Counted from the stretch's first letter, positions 18,521 to 28,256 are shown. The stretch is DNA of 64,000 bases from Pseudanabaena cinerea FACHB-1277 (GCF_014696345.1 NZ_JACJPY010000011.1:18697-82696); one strand, 5' to 3'. Numbers and translations: made by a program. Notes: generated by a model not told the origin, from the sequence alone.

Positions 18521-19501
18521 CTAAGCTTTTTTTTTGCTAGAACCAAGCCATAGACGCAAAATGTTAGGGATTTCTAAGTCTTGACTGCCAGCCCCCAAGC
18601 CGACTTTTTTGATGGTCATTAATGGGACTTCGCCAAAACTCTCGCTAATTGTAACAGCGATCGCTGCCCCTGTGGGCGTGACTAACTCTTTTCTGATGCC
18701 ATTGTCAAAGGTCATGACGGCGTGAGTTTCCCATAACTTGAGGGTGGCAGGGGCAGGCACGGGCATAATGCCATGCTCGCAATGCACATAGCCGCCCCCC
18801 GCAGGCAATGGTGAGCAGTAAATCTGCTCGACCCCTAAATAGGCTAAGCCTGCACAGGTACAAACAATATCCACGATCGCATCCAGCGCCCCCACTTCAT
18901 GAAAATGTACCTGTTCGGGGGCAATGCCATGCACCAATCCCTCCGCGATCGCCAATTCTCGAAATGTGGCAATGCTCCATATTTCCACCTGTTTGGGCAG
19001 TTTAGCATTACGGATGATCTGCTCTATTGCGGGCAAATGACGATGGGCTTTATGAATTTGAGGAATAACTGCATGGGCATGGTTAAGCTCATGATCATGG
19101 GAATGCGGGTGATCATGATGGTCATGGTGATTATGATCATTATGATCATCGACTACTAAGACTTGGACATCTGATTCAAATACCGATAGAGCCGCGATCT
19201 CGATCGTTTCCTTATCAGGGTCGCGATCGGCAGCTATAGCCTTTACTATTTTCTTAGGTGGTTCACTAGGTTTTGGTTGCGGCTCTGGTGCTGGGCTTTC
19301 TAGGATTTCAACGTGCATTTTTAAGGCTTCGATGCCCCTGCGCTTAACTGTTTCTGTCCATAATTTCACCTGACTCTCTAGCCCTAGTTTCTGCACAACG
19401 TCCTGCAAATATTCTAAAGGCACACCCGCATTAACCAATGCACCCAAACACATATCCCCTGCGATTCCTGTCGGGCAGTCCCAATAGGCAATGGTTCCCA
19501 T
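18521..19501 (-). CDS. larC: Nickel pincer cofactor biosynthesis protein LarC, N-terminal part (LarC1)
   Basis: LarC inserts nickel, with CTP, into the pyridinium bis-thiocarboxylate pincer cofactor. The N-terminus is MGTIAYWDCPTGIAGDMCLGALVNAG. Conserved blocks are GLVHGIAPEQVHFHEVGALDAIVDIV and LVTPTGAAIAVTI. A very His- and Asp-rich segment (about residues 119-155, DDHNDHNHHDHHDH) is a likely metal store. The frame ends in KKKA-stop directly after nine A residues, and the protein continues in the -1 frame. The ATG at 19499-19501, with GAGAG upstream, is the best start; a TTG 24 bp upstream is less likely. Confidence 0.88.
   Translation of the reverse strand: MGTIAYWDCPTGIAGDMCLGALVNAGVPLEYLQDVVQKLGLESQVKLWTETVKRRGIEALKMHVEILESPAPEPQPKPSEPPKKIVKAIAADRDPDKETIEIAALSVFESDVQVLVVDDHNDHNHHDHHDHPHSHDHELNHAHAVIPQIHKAHRHLPAIEQIIRNAKLPKQVEIWSIATFRELAIAEGLVHGIAPEQVHFHEVGALDAIVDIVCTCAGLAYLGVEQIYCSPLPAGGGYVHCEHGIMPVPAPATLKLWETHAVMTFDNGIRKELVTPTGAAIAVTISESFGEVPLMTIKKVGLGAGSQDLEIPNILRLWLGSSKKKA
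18525..18538 (-). other. larC: Slippery A9 site, candidate -1 programmed frameshift in larC
   Basis: On the coding strand the site reads AGC-AAA-AAA-AAA-GCT-TAG in the LarC1 frame. A one-base backward slip on the A run gives AAA-AGC-TTA-GCT and continues into LarC2. It contains a perfect A-AAA-AAA slippery heptamer. LarC of Lactobacillus plantarum is known to need programmed frameshifting between larC1 and larC2. RNA polymerase slippage or a homopolymer sequencing error would look the same. Confidence 0.65.
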
Positions 19502-19590
19502 AGTGATCTCTCTCTTTTTTTGCAAATTGTAGCTTTTTTTTGCGTAAGTCCCAACTGATAAAGAAGAGCCGTGCCTTGCGTGGATCTTCT

Positions 19591-20490
19591 TTATAAATTT
19601 GCAATTGCGTTGCGTTGCCAGCGATCGCGCTTAATTCTTCGTAGCGCCGAGCCTGTAAACCTGCGTTCCCATTCAGCATCGGTCATATTTGCCAAATCCG
19701 CCAATGGTGGATCGATGTTATGGTCAAAGGGCTGAAAATCAGTTTCCGCCGTCTCTTGGGCAAAGCGTTGATTCCAAGGGCAAACATCTTGGCAAATGTC
19801 ACAGCCTGCAACCCAATTGTTGAGATTAATCGCCTCAGGGATCACCTCTGCCCTGTTCTCAATGGTGTGATAGGCAATACAACGATTGGCATCTACCACA
19901 AAGGGCTGGGCGATCGCCCCCGTTGGACAAGCATCAAGGCAACGGGTACAAGTGCCACAATGCTCCGTATGGGGTTGATCAGGCTCCAATTCTAAATTGG
20001 TCAGAATTTCTCCTAAAAATAACCAAGAACCATATTCGCGGCTAATCACATTACTATGCTTGCCGATCCAACCGATCCCCGCCCTCTGTGCCAAGGCTTT
20101 TTCAGCGATCGGTCCTGTATCCACATAATACCTTGCCTCAATATTTTCCCCTTGGGCAGTTAGCCAATGTGCCAAAGCCTTGAGTTTCTTTGTCAATACC
20201 TTGTGATAATCACGCCCCCAGCCATATCTAGATATTTTGCCCACAGCGCGATCGCCCGAATGTTGATGAGGTGTGTAATAATTCAGCGCCACACAAATTA
20301 CCGACTTCACCCCCGCCATTACCTGCGTAATATCTTGACGCTTAGGATTTGCCATCCATGCCATATCCGCCTGATAGCCAAGATCGAGCCAAGCTTGCAG
20401 ATGTGCTGCCTCCTGCCCCGTCTCCGCTTTCGTAAAGCCAATCTTACTAAACCCTAATTCCTGAGATTTCGCAGCGATCGTCCGCTTCAT
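19591..20490 (-). CDS. queG: Epoxyqueuosine reductase
   Basis: Cobalamin-dependent iron-sulfur enzyme catalysing the last step of queuosine synthesis in tRNA wobble positions. The N-terminal half is cobalamin-binding (SVICVALNYYTPHQHS, YVDTGPIAEKALAQRAGIGWIGKH). Two 4Fe-4S motifs follow: CGTCTRCLDACPTGAI, and CIAYHTIENR continuing to GCDICQDVCPWN. The length of about 299 residues is typical. The start is ATG at 20488-20490; a GTG nine bases upstream (20499) is possible. It needs B12, which fits the cobalamin genes elsewhere in the window. The next gene upstream ends 3 bp before the GTG. Confidence 0.95.
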   Translation of the reverse strand: MKRTIAAKSQELGFSKIGFTKAETGQEAAHLQAWLDLGYQADMAWMANPKRQDITQVMAGVKSVICVALNYYTPHQHSGDRAVGKISRYGWGRDYHKVLTKKLKALAHWLTAQGENIEARYYVDTGPIAEKALAQRAGIGWIGKHSNVISREYGSWLFLGEILTNLELEPDQPHTEHCGTCTRCLDACPTGAIAQPFVVDANRCIAYHTIENRAEVIPEAINLNNWVAGCDICQDVCPWNQRFAQETAETDFQPFDHNIDPPLADLANMTDAEWERRFTGSALRRIKRDRWQRNAIANL

Positions 20491-20502
20491 TGCCTCCACA
20501 AA

Positions 20503-21642
20503 CTAACCTCCCCCCAACCAACCAAAAAAGCCCCCTTTCTTGCCTTTATCATCCTTAGATTTTGCCTGTCTATTACCAGCCACATTGGGCATAGTACCAC
20601 TTACCTGATCAATATATTGCAGCGCTAAAGGCTCATTAGGATTCAACTTTAAAGCCTGTTGAAAACTAACCTTAGCCATCCCCGCCAACTTTTGATTGAG
20701 ATACACAAACCCCAAAAGAGCGTGACACTTACTGTTATTGCAATCAATTTGGATCGCCGCCCGCAACTCCTTCAGCGCCGAAGCCCATAGCTGCTGTTGA
20801 ATATAACTTTCCGCCTGACGGATATAATTATCAAGCGCCCCTGAACTTACCCGCCCAGCCCCAGTATCTTTGGGCTTAGAGCCATTATCACTTCGCATTT
20901 GGTAACTGCCTTGATAGCCGCCTTGATAGCTGCTGCCATAGCTATTTGATTTTGTCGTTCCAGTATCACCAGCAGTCCGATCCCCATTGCTATTTAAGCC
21001 ATAACCTTTACTATCCTTCCTATCAACCCCATTTTTAGCATTTCCATTAATAGCAGTATCATCGCTATTAAGATCACGGCTAACCTGACTACCACCACCC
21101 GTATTAAGTCCAGCGTTTGAGCGACTGTTATAACTAATTACTTCACCACTATGACGATACCCTTCCTGCAACAAGATGTAAACTAAATTTAGTTCACTAA
21201 GTAAGCCAATATTCTCTATGGCTTCGGTTAGATTTTGATACTGAATTTTGGCAATTTCATTAATACTCTGTTCATAACTTGTCGCCTGAGCAGACAAAAG
21301 TAATTGCTTAGCAATCTCAGACTGTGGCTCAAACCTTTGATTGCGTTTCATCAGCCGCTTACCCAACAACTTGAGAATTGCGTAATATTCAGTGCGCTCT
21401 CGCTCTTGTGATAGCACATCATAGGCAGGGTTGACTAATTTAGACAGGTATTGGGTCGCAATTAGCTTTTCTTCATCAGTACGCCCATGCACATCGGGAT
21501 GCAGACATTTTGCAATACTCAAATATCGTTTACGCACATGGGATGCTGGCGCTGTTAGTGGTAATCCCAAAACAGCATAATAATCGTTGAAATCATATTG
21601 ACCGATGCCTCGTTCAATCCGAAAAGTTTTGGGATGTGCCAC
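20503..21642 (-). CDS. J-domain (DnaJ-like) protein with C-terminal TPR repeats
   Basis: A 379-residue co-chaperone-like protein. Residues 12-75 form a J domain (DFNDYYAVLGLPLTAPASHVRKRYLSIAKCLHPDVHG) with the HPD motif that stimulates Hsp70. The middle (about 175-265) is a low-complexity linker rich in Gly, Ser, Asn and Asp, with NSYGSSYQGGYQGSYQ. The C-terminal part (about 270-345) holds TPR-like helices (ALKELRAAIQIDCNNSKCHALLGFVYLNQ). Such J-TPR proteins are common in cyanobacteria; the client is unknown. It ends 3 bp before queG. Confidence 0.85.
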   Translation of the reverse strand: MAHPKTFRIERGIGQYDFNDYYAVLGLPLTAPASHVRKRYLSIAKCLHPDVHGRTDEEKLIATQYLSKLVNPAYDVLSQERERTEYYAILKLLGKRLMKRNQRFEPQSEIAKQLLLSAQATSYEQSINEIAKIQYQNLTEAIENIGLLSELNLVYILLQEGYRHSGEVISYNSRSNAGLNTGGGSQVSRDLNSDDTAINGNAKNGVDRKDSKGYGLNSNGDRTAGDTGTTKSNSYGSSYQGGYQGSYQMRSDNGSKPKDTGAGRVSSGALDNYIRQAESYIQQQLWASALKELRAAIQIDCNNSKCHALLGFVYLNQKLAGMAKVSFQQALKLNPNEPLALQYIDQVSGTMPNVAGNRQAKSKDDKGKKGGFFGWLGGG

Positions 21643-22100
21643 TATCTAACCTCACTATCAAACTAAATTTGCGTCAATATACCAATTCACAAAAGCGTAA
21701 TCAAACCTCTGCAAACCATAAACTAAACCCAGTCATGACTCTCAAATTAGGGGAGCTGTATCAGGAAATGCGATCAACCATGGGAGGGGTAGGAAAATCC
21801 CAAAAATCAACTGAAGTTTAGCAAGTTTTAGAAGGGCAATGCAGTCTGATTTAAGCAATTTTAACTATTCCTTAGCTAATCTTAATTAAATTACAGCCTA
21901 TTGCGGCTTTGAGTAATACAGATAAATTTTAGAAAGCGGCGCTTTCTAAATCTGCTTTGGGTTTAAATCAAGCGCAAGGCTCTGTAAAACAGAAATATTT
22001 TTTGTTTAAGTTATTGCTTGGCGCTGTAGTTGATAAATTTTCAGAGCCATATAAATAATACCTGATTTAGATATTGCTTTTATGGTAAATTCTAAAAACA
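21643..22100. other. Gene-poor spacer with degenerate dispersed repeats and a hairpin
   Basis: No supported coding frame. It contains a perfect hairpin TTTAGAAAGC-GGC-GCTTTCTAAA at 21928-21950, without a clear T tract, and two degenerate AGCGCAAAGCGCTGTA-type copies at 21969-21988 and 22014-22032. The short frame at 21636-21821 has no recognisable features and is not called. Confidence 0.5.
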
Positions 22101-22140
22101 AAAAACGAGTGGCAGCGCGGGGCGGTGCTACTCGTTTTTA
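22100..22140 (-). terminator. Rho-independent terminator (bidirectional hairpin), probably of sodB
   Basis: Stem AAAAACGAGT / ACTCGTTTTT extended inward by a G-T pair and GCA/TGC, with a GC-rich loop. On the minus strand the stem is followed by a T-rich tract (TTTTTTGTTTTT). It lies about 137 bp beyond the sodB stop. Confidence 0.75.
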
Positions 22141-22276
22141 TATGGTTTATAAAAAATACTCCCAAAAGTGTTGTTATATTTTCGTGAGTTGACAACTAAA
22201 CCCAGTATTGATGTCCTCAGTTGAGCATCTCAACTTCAAGATTATTGCCGCATGGGCATCTTGCCCACTTCAATAA

Positions 22277-22879
22277 CTAGATGGCTGCAAAGTTGGCTGC
22301 AACAAACTCCCAGTTGATCAAATTCTCAACAAAGTTGGTCATGAAGTTAGGACGACTATTTTGGAAATCTAGATAGTAGGCGTGTTCCCACACATCCATT
22401 GTCAATAGTGGTACTTGACCTTCATGGATCAAGGGATTTTCGGCGTTGGGGGTTTTGGTGATTTTCAATGAGCCGCCTTCAGCGACAAGCCATGCCCAGC
22501 CACTACCAAATTGAGTTGCCCCAGCATTTTTAAATTCGGTTTTGAAGTTGTCTAGGCTGCCAAAACTGGCGTTGATGGCTTCTAATAATTCACCAGTGGG
22601 CGATCCACCACCCGCAGGTTTGATCCCATTCCAATAAAATGTGTGATTCCAAACTTGGGCGGCATTGTTAAAGATGCCAGCTTTGCCTTCTTTATAGCTG
22701 ATCTTGATGATATCTTCTAGAGACTTATCAGCAAGGTCAGTATCTTTGATCAGGTTGTTTAGATTGTCAACATAGGCTTTATGGTGTTTGCCATAGTGAA
22801 AGGATAGGGTTTCCGCAGACATACCCGAAGCAGCTAGAGCATCTTGGGCGTAAGGTAGGGGTGCTAGTTCAAATGCCAT
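22277..22879 (-). CDS. sodB: Superoxide dismutase [Fe]
   Basis: Cytosolic Fe-dependent superoxide dismutase of 200 residues. Metal ligands are His in [12 protein letters not shown], His in [10 protein letters not shown], Asp in [14 protein letters not shown] and His in the same motif. The Gln in [13 protein letters not shown] sits where Fe-type enzymes place the active-site glutamine, separating it from Mn-SOD. There is no signal peptide. msrB, another oxidative-stress gene, is divergently encoded 229 bp away. Confidence 0.96.
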   Translation of the reverse strand: MAFELAPLPYAQDALAASGMSAETLSFHYGKHHKAYVDNLNNLIKDTDLADKSLEDIIKISYKEGKAGIFNNAAQVWNHTFYWNGIKPAGGGSPTGELLEAINASFGSLDNFKTEFKNAGATQFGSGWAWLVAEGGSLKITKTPNAENPLIHEGQVPLLTMDVWEHAYYLDFQNSRPNFMTNFVENLINWEFVAANFAAI

Positions 22880-23108
22880 TGTTTTTTATTACCTTTTAAA
22901 GTCAGAATTGCTTTCTCAGCTTTAAGTATTGTTACAATTATATAATGATTCGGGTTGAATTAGAAACTAGTAAAATTTTGGAAAGTGTTGCAAATCCGCC
23001 ATCTCCAAAAAGTTTCATGTCATTTGACGGATCAGCGGTCTATGGGATTATTCATAAACTGTAGCTGAAAATACAAAAATTAAATTTGCGTAATAATGGT
23101 CTTTACCC

Positions 23109-23678
23109 ATGAAAAAGCGCGAGCTGTTGATAACTGGAGTGACTGTATTTGGTGGTGCTTGGCTATGGCAGTTTTTCAATAACCATGAAGATCTCCCACT
23201 TGCCAGTACAAATCAGCTAATTGCTGCCAGTCCTCCCGATCAATCTACAAATAAGTCCACAAGTCAATCTAAGAATCAATTGGTGAATAAAGTTATGAAA
23301 ACTGAGGCAGAATGGCAACAGGAGCTAACTCCTGAGCAGTTTTATGTGTTGCGGAAACATGGTACAGAGAGAGCTTTTACTAGTCCCCTTGATAAAACCT
23401 ACGATAAGGGGATCTATTATTGTGCGGGGTGTAATCAGGCTTTGTTTACTTCAGATACTAAGTTTAATAGTGGCACGGGGTGGCCTAGCTTTTTTGATCC
23501 TATTGAGGGGGCGATCGCCACTAAGAGCGACAATACTTTTTTTATGCGCCGCACGGAAGTCCATTGCAGCCGTTGCGAGGGGCATTTGGGTCATGTGTTT
23601 GATGATGGCCCACGCCCGACGGGTAAACGCTATTGCATGAATGGCGTGTCGCTTAGGTTTGAGCCTGCTCAGGCTTGA
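23109..23678 (+). CDS. msrB: Peptide-methionine (R)-S-oxide reductase, membrane-anchored or exported
   Basis: Reduces methionine-R-sulfoxide in proteins. Residues 1-25 (KKRELLITGVTVFGGAWLWQF) form a basic head plus hydrophobic segment, so the enzyme is anchored in or exported across a membrane; a polar Ser/Asn/Gln linker follows. The MsrB domain starts at KTEAEWQQELTPEQFYVLRKHGTE. It has the zinc pairs CAGC and CSRC, the SGTGWPSF motif and the catalytic Cys in RYCMNGVSLRF. An internal ATG at about 23295 would give a cytosolic form. It is divergent from sodB. Confidence 0.93.
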   Translation: MKKRELLITGVTVFGGAWLWQFFNNHEDLPLASTNQLIAASPPDQSTNKSTSQSKNQLVNKVMKTEAEWQQELTPEQFYVLRKHGTERAFTSPLDKTYDKGIYYCAGCNQALFTSDTKFNSGTGWPSFFDPIEGAIATKSDNTFFMRRTEVHCSRCEGHLGHVFDDGPRPTGKRYCMNGVSLRFEPAQA

Positions 23679-23757
23679 CACTAAATTGCCTTGCATTCAC
23701 GGCTAAATAACAGAGGCTTTGCGAAAATCGACCAATCTGATCTTTGCAAGGTCTTTG

Positions 23758-24738
23758 TTATTGGGGAACAGTGCAGAGCTGCTCAGTATCAAGATATCTT
23801 TGCGCTGATTGGCAGTCTTGGTGAATTTGTGATTGCAGCGCATCTAGGGACTCAAATTTTTGTTCGGGACGGATAAATTGCTTTAACTCAACGTTGAGCC
23901 TTTGACCATAAATATCCCCTTGCCATGCAAATAGATGTACTTCCAGCGATCGCAGATTGCCGTTAACCGTTGGGCGCATCCCGATATTCATTACCCCACT
24001 TATGTATGGGTGGGCATTATTTATCAGTACCTGTACAGCATAGACCCCATCGCGGGGTAAGCATTTTGCTTCGGGTATGGCGATATTGGCGGTGGGGAAG
24101 CCAATTGTCCTGCCTAATTGCTTGCCATAGACAACTTCACCAAGAAGATTGTAAGGACGACCAAGGAGCGCATTGGCAAGGTCAATATTTCCTTCGGCAA
24201 GGGCTGCGCGAATGTTAGAACTGCTGATGCGTACTGCTTGGTTCGATGTCCCCACATTCATAGTCTGCTCAGGGATCACCGTGAGGCGATCGCCCCAGAT
24301 CTGCTGCAAGTCATTGATGCTGCCCTGACGTTGCTTGCCAAATCGAAAATCACAGCCCACGCTGATCATTTCTACCTGCATTGATTTAATCAAAATTTGC
24401 TGAATAAATTCAGCCGCCGTGAGTTTGGCGAGTGCCGCATTAAAGGGCAACAATACTAATTGCTCTACGCCTAAATCTGCTAATAATGATACTTTCTCTT
24501 CAAAGGGGGCTAGTAGTTGACGCGGTTGGTTGCTAAAGAATTCTTGAGGGTGCGGGGCAAAGGAGACAACGGTGCTGGTCAAGTGGCGATCGTCCAAGGC
24601 GGTAGGCAAAATTGGGGCAATTACGCGGCGATGTCCTATATGCACGCCGTCAAAATTGCCTAGGGCGATCGCCGTTGGGCGGGAAATTTCGGTTGGGTCA
24701 AAAATTATTCTCACACTTAATATTTTGACACAATTCAT
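23758..24738 (-). CDS. ribF: Bifunctional riboflavin kinase / FAD synthetase
   Basis: Makes FMN and FAD from riboflavin. The N-terminal adenylyltransferase domain (about residues 15-190) has the nucleotidyltransferase motif GNFDGVHIGHRRVI and later ISSSNIRAALAEGNID. The C-terminal flavokinase domain (about 195-320) has GRTIGFPTANI and GVMNIGMRPTVNG, and ends with FIRPEQKFESLDALQSQIHQD. The length, 326 residues, is typical. The gene is transcribed alone. Confidence 0.95.
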   Translation of the reverse strand: MNCVKILSVRIIFDPTEISRPTAIALGNFDGVHIGHRRVIAPILPTALDDRHLTSTVVSFAPHPQEFFSNQPRQLLAPFEEKVSLLADLGVEQLVLLPFNAALAKLTAAEFIQQILIKSMQVEMISVGCDFRFGKQRQGSINDLQQIWGDRLTVIPEQTMNVGTSNQAVRISSSNIRAALAEGNIDLANALLGRPYNLLGEVVYGKQLGRTIGFPTANIAIPEAKCLPRDGVYAVQVLINNAHPYISGVMNIGMRPTVNGNLRSLEVHLFAWQGDIYGQRLNVELKQFIRPEQKFESLDALQSQIHQDCQSAQRYLDTEQLCTVPQ

Positions 24739-24855
24739 GGATTTACATTACTATTCAAAGCCGCAATGGGCTGTAGTGATTATAAATATTGTCAAGAGGC
24801 AGTTAGGCTGCTGCTGGTGCAAAGGTTTTAAACTTTTGTCAATTTCTCTGGGGTG

Positions 24856-27267
24856 TTAGTTTGACTGGCATTGGATTGTAATTGGATCGAATAAGTCTGC
24901 GTCATCTGGCAACAGGTTGTTCAATAGTTTTGCCACTTCATCGGCATTTAGAGGAGAAAATAGGTGATGCCCTTGCCCTGCATGGCAGTTATGGAATTTC
25001 AGGAAATTCAGTTGTTCTTCGGTCTCTATTCCTTCTGCAATCACATTTAATCCTAAATTAATGCCCAAAATGATGATCGCCTTCACGATTTCGCCATCAC
25101 CGCTATCCATTTTTAAATGAGAGATAAAGGAGCGATCAATTTTTAGCGTATGAATCGGGAATTGGTGTAAATAGCTCAGAGAGGAATAACCTGTGCCGAA
25201 GTCATCAATGCAGATCCGAACATTTTGGTCGCTTAGTTCCGATAAAATTTGATTGGCGATCGAAGTTTTCTCAAGGAGAATACTTTCTGTAATCTCAATT
25301 TTTAAATTAGCATTTCGCAAGTTGGTTTGTGCCAAAATCTGATTGATCTGCTCGGTCAATCCATATTGATTGAATTGTCGCGCCGATAGATTTACATGGA
25401 TAGTAAGTTGTTCGGCGGCGGGATAAAGCTGCTGCCAGATTTGCATTTGACGACAGGCTTCCTGCAATACCCAGAAATCAATCATGACAATTAGTCCAAT
25501 ATCCTCGGCTAATGGCACAAATGAAGCTGGATATATTATGCCCCTTTCGGGATGTTGCCATCGGATCAGCGATTCAAGACCAATAATTTTCCTTGATTGC
25601 AGACATACAATCGGTTGATATTGCAGAATAAATTCATTGCGCTCGATCGCTCGGCGTAGTTCATTTTCAAGACGTAGCTTTTGAAAAGCCTCACTATGCA
25701 TTACCGTAGTAAATACTTCATAGCGATCCCTGCCCGACTCTTTGGCGCGATACATGGCGGTATCTGCATCTCGCAGCAATTCTTCGGGGCTAAGATAATT
25801 GCTACTATTTAGCGCAATGCCAATACTGGTACTAACAAATATTTCCTGACCATTGATTAAGATTGGCAACTTTAGGCGTTCTTGGATTCTTTGAGCGACA
25901 TCAATCACATCCTTTACGCCATTGATGCTTTCCAGCAGCATCACAAATTCATCACCTCCCAACCTTGCCACCGTGTCCCCCGTTCGCAAACATCCTACTA
26001 ATCGTTCGGAAACCGTTTGTAATAGTACATCCCCTGCTAAATGTCCAAGGCTGTCATTGATCAATTTGAAGCGATCTAGGTCTAGAAACATGACGGCGAA
26101 ATCGGCGGCTGGCAATGCTTCTGCCTGGACATACGATCGCCTCTGGGAAAGGTGCATCGCGTGATTGAGTCGGTCTAGAAAGAGGGAACGATTGGGCAGT
26201 CCTGTTAAGGCATCATGGAAAGCATCATGGCGCAGTTGGGCTTCAATCTTTTGACGTTCCATCAGTTCCTTTTGGGCGCTTTGATAGAGATTGGCTTGAT
26301 GGATGGCGATCGCGCATTGATCCGCAATTACCTTAACCAGCGATCGCACCTCCTCCGACCATTGCCCATGATGCTCAAGGAAATATAGACTAATGCCCCC
26401 GCAGTAAATATTTTGATAAATTAAAGGTGTAATCAACATTGAGAGAATGCCGTAGGATTCCGCCAGTTCGCGTACCTCCGTATGGGTATCTTCATCCACA
26501 CGCTCGATCGCAATTTGCTCCCCCTGCGCCAAATGCTGCTGATAGAAATCATAAAATCCACAGTAAACGCCTAAAAATTCATCATTTTGCTGTTGCTGAA
26601 GAGTTGAGGGTAATTTGCTGATGTAACTAGATCGCATTTTGCCATTATGGTCAGGGCGAAAGATCAAACAATGTGAAACCTGCAAGGATTCTTGTAATAG
26701 ATTGGCGGTAATTTGTAAGACCTCATCGAGAATAAGCGTACCGCGCATGGCTTGGAGAATGCGATTGATGATTGTTTCTCGCCATGCCTGTCGCTGGATT
26801 TTGGCGATCGCCTCCCTCTGTTGTTGTCGCAAATCAAACTCTGCCAATGCTCTGTGCAGTACCAATGGCAGTCGAAAGAGCCGCTCCTTTAATACATAGT
26901 CGGTCATCCCCGCCTTGATACATTCCACTGCCGCCTCTTCACCAAGGCTGCCCGTAACCAAAATAAAAGGAATATCCTGCGATGATTGCTGGAGATATTG
27001 CAGCGCCTGTAAGCCATTGAGCTTTGGTAAGCGATAATCTGACAATACTGCATCATAGCTAGTTTCTCGCAGAAATTGCTGACATTCTGCGGATGTGGCA
27101 GCCACGTCATAGGTGACATTAATGTTGGCTGCTGCCAATTCCAAAATGACCAACTCAGCATCGGCGCTTACATCTTCGATGAGCAGTAAGTGCAGCGATC
27201 GCGATTGTGTGAGTTGCTGCATCTCTATCTCGCTAGATCTTCTGGATTCCGATGTAAAGTCTTGCAT
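24856..27267 (-). CDS. Response regulator with GAF, GGDEF and EAL domains (c-di-GMP turnover)
   Basis: An 803-residue signalling protein. Receiver domain (about residues 25-150) with phospho-acceptor Asp in DAVLSDYRLP and Lys in DYVLKERLF. GAF domain (about 170-335). The GGDEF domain (about 345-520) has an intact ARLGGDEFVML and an upstream RTGD that fits the inhibitory I-site, so it can plausibly make c-di-GMP. The EAL domain (about 530-785) reads ESL in GLESLIRW but keeps the catalytic Glu, plus CIDDFGTGYSS and VIAEGIETEEQL, so phosphodiesterase activity is also possible. A kinase and an Rcp1-type regulator lie upstream on the same strand. Confidence 0.93.
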   Translation of the reverse strand: MQDFTSESRRSSEIEMQQLTQSRSLHLLLIEDVSADAELVILELAAANINVTYDVAATSAECQQFLRETSYDAVLSDYRLPKLNGLQALQYLQQSSQDIPFILVTGSLGEEAAVECIKAGMTDYVLKERLFRLPLVLHRALAEFDLRQQQREAIAKIQRQAWRETIINRILQAMRGTLILDEVLQITANLLQESLQVSHCLIFRPDHNGKMRSSYISKLPSTLQQQQNDEFLGVYCGFYDFYQQHLAQGEQIAIERVDEDTHTEVRELAESYGILSMLITPLIYQNIYCGGISLYFLEHHGQWSEEVRSLVKVIADQCAIAIHQANLYQSAQKELMERQKIEAQLRHDAFHDALTGLPNRSLFLDRLNHAMHLSQRRSYVQAEALPAADFAVMFLDLDRFKLINDSLGHLAGDVLLQTVSERLVGCLRTGDTVARLGGDEFVMLLESINGVKDVIDVAQRIQERLKLPILINGQEIFVSTSIGIALNSSNYLSPEELLRDADTAMYRAKESGRDRYEVFTTVMHSEAFQKLRLENELRRAIERNEFILQYQPIVCLQSRKIIGLESLIRWQHPERGIIYPASFVPLAEDIGLIVMIDFWVLQEACRQMQIWQQLYPAAEQLTIHVNLSARQFNQYGLTEQINQILAQTNLRNANLKIEITESILLEKTSIANQILSELSDQNVRICIDDFGTGYSSLSYLHQFPIHTLKIDRSFISHLKMDSGDGEIVKAIIILGINLGLNVIAEGIETEEQLNFLKFHNCHAGQGHHLFSPLNADEVAKLLNNLLPDDADLFDPITIQCQSN

Positions 27268-27552
27268 TATTTACGGATATCAAGTTGTAAGTAAATTCAG
27301 ATTAATTATTTATACTCATTAATGCCCATCAGTTACTAGGAATTAGTCAACCAACTAAATATTCTTAGTTGCTGATTGGTCTGCTCATAAATGGGGTAGA
27401 AATAATATTTTTTCAGTGTATCTAAAAAAATTATTGAATATACTCCCTTTTGTCATAAATTGCTACCCTTTAGCGAGCAAATTGATTAACAAAAAAGCCA
27501 AACTGGCGATCGCTAACTGGTCAAATGAAACTTTCCGTTACTTTCTACTGAT

Positions 27553-27981
27553 TTATGAGGGCAATTGGTTGAGCATCATCCAATAAAAACCAACTTGTCT
27601 GGACACCTCCACAAATTGATGAAAATCTAGCGGCTTAACGATGTAACTATTTACACCAAGGTCATAACAAGCCTGCAAATCACGATTCTCCGCAGATGAG
27701 GTCATCACTACCACTACCAAATTACGAGTGCGCGGCGCTTCGCGAATAAGTTGCAGGACGCTAATGCCATTAATTTTCGGGAGTTTGAGATCCAAGAGAA
27801 CTAGACGTGGCAGGGGGGCTGTTGGGGGTTGTCCATCTCGCCCAAACAGGTAATGTACTGCTTGTTCGCCGTCATAGACAATATCGATCTTATTAACAAA
27901 GTTATAGTTGCTCAGTGCGATCTGAATTAGTTCAACGTCATTGGGATCATCTTCAACTAACAAGATTTGACTTGGTTCCAT
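27553..27981 (-). CDS. Single-domain response regulator, Rcp1 type
   Basis: Stand-alone receiver domain of 142 residues. Acidic pocket VEDDPNDVEL, phospho-Asp in VLLDLKLPKINGISVL, Thr/Ser in VVVMTSSAENRD and Lys in YIVKPLDFHQF. The long loop FGRDGQPPTAPLPR and the C-terminal FYWMMLNQLP are typical of Rcp1-like regulators paired with cyanobacterial phytochrome-like kinases. The start is ATG at 27979-27981 (MEPSQILLVEDDP). It lies between a histidine kinase and the GGDEF/EAL protein on the same strand, so the three may act together; no phytochrome is nearby. Confidence 0.9.
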   Translation of the reverse strand: MEPSQILLVEDDPNDVELIQIALSNYNFVNKIDIVYDGEQAVHYLFGRDGQPPTAPLPRLVLLDLKLPKINGISVLQLIREAPRTRNLVVVVMTSSAENRDLQACYDLGVNSYIVKPLDFHQFVEVSRQVGFYWMMLNQLPS

Positions 27982-28125
27982 ATTGTGCCAAAAGTTAATC
28001 ATAACTTTTCCATGACATTTTACAGCTAAGCAAAAGGGAAGAGATGATCTTATTTGGGTAAAGCAGTTAGATCCTGTTGGAAAAGTCTTGGTATTCGCCT
28101 TATGAAAGGCGGGAAAGATTAAAAA

Positions 28126-28158
28126 AGTCCCCCTTTACAAGGTAGATTTAGGGGGATC
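28126..28158. repeat. C/G-run dispersed repeat (AGTCCCCCTTT...AGGGGGATC type)
   Basis: AGTCCCCCTTTACAAGG followed by TAGATTTAGGGGGATC. It belongs to the same class as the element at 8321-8383 and the cobN insert. It lies between the histidine kinase and the response regulator. Confidence 0.8.
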
Positions 28159-28201
28159 AAAACTTTTAAAACACGTTCTTACCGATCAAAATAGCTAAAG
28201 G

Positions 28202-28244
28202 AAAAGACTTGAAAGTCTCGCTTAGCAAAATTTCCAAGTCTTTT
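28202..28244 (-). terminator. Hairpin terminator downstream of the histidine kinase gene
   Basis: Arms AAAAGACTTG (28202-28211) and CAAGTCTTTT (28235-28244), flanked by T and A runs. It lies 42 bp beyond the kinase stop and would separate the kinase transcript from the downstream regulator gene. Confidence 0.6.
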
Positions 28245-28256
28245 TGGGGTTTATAT

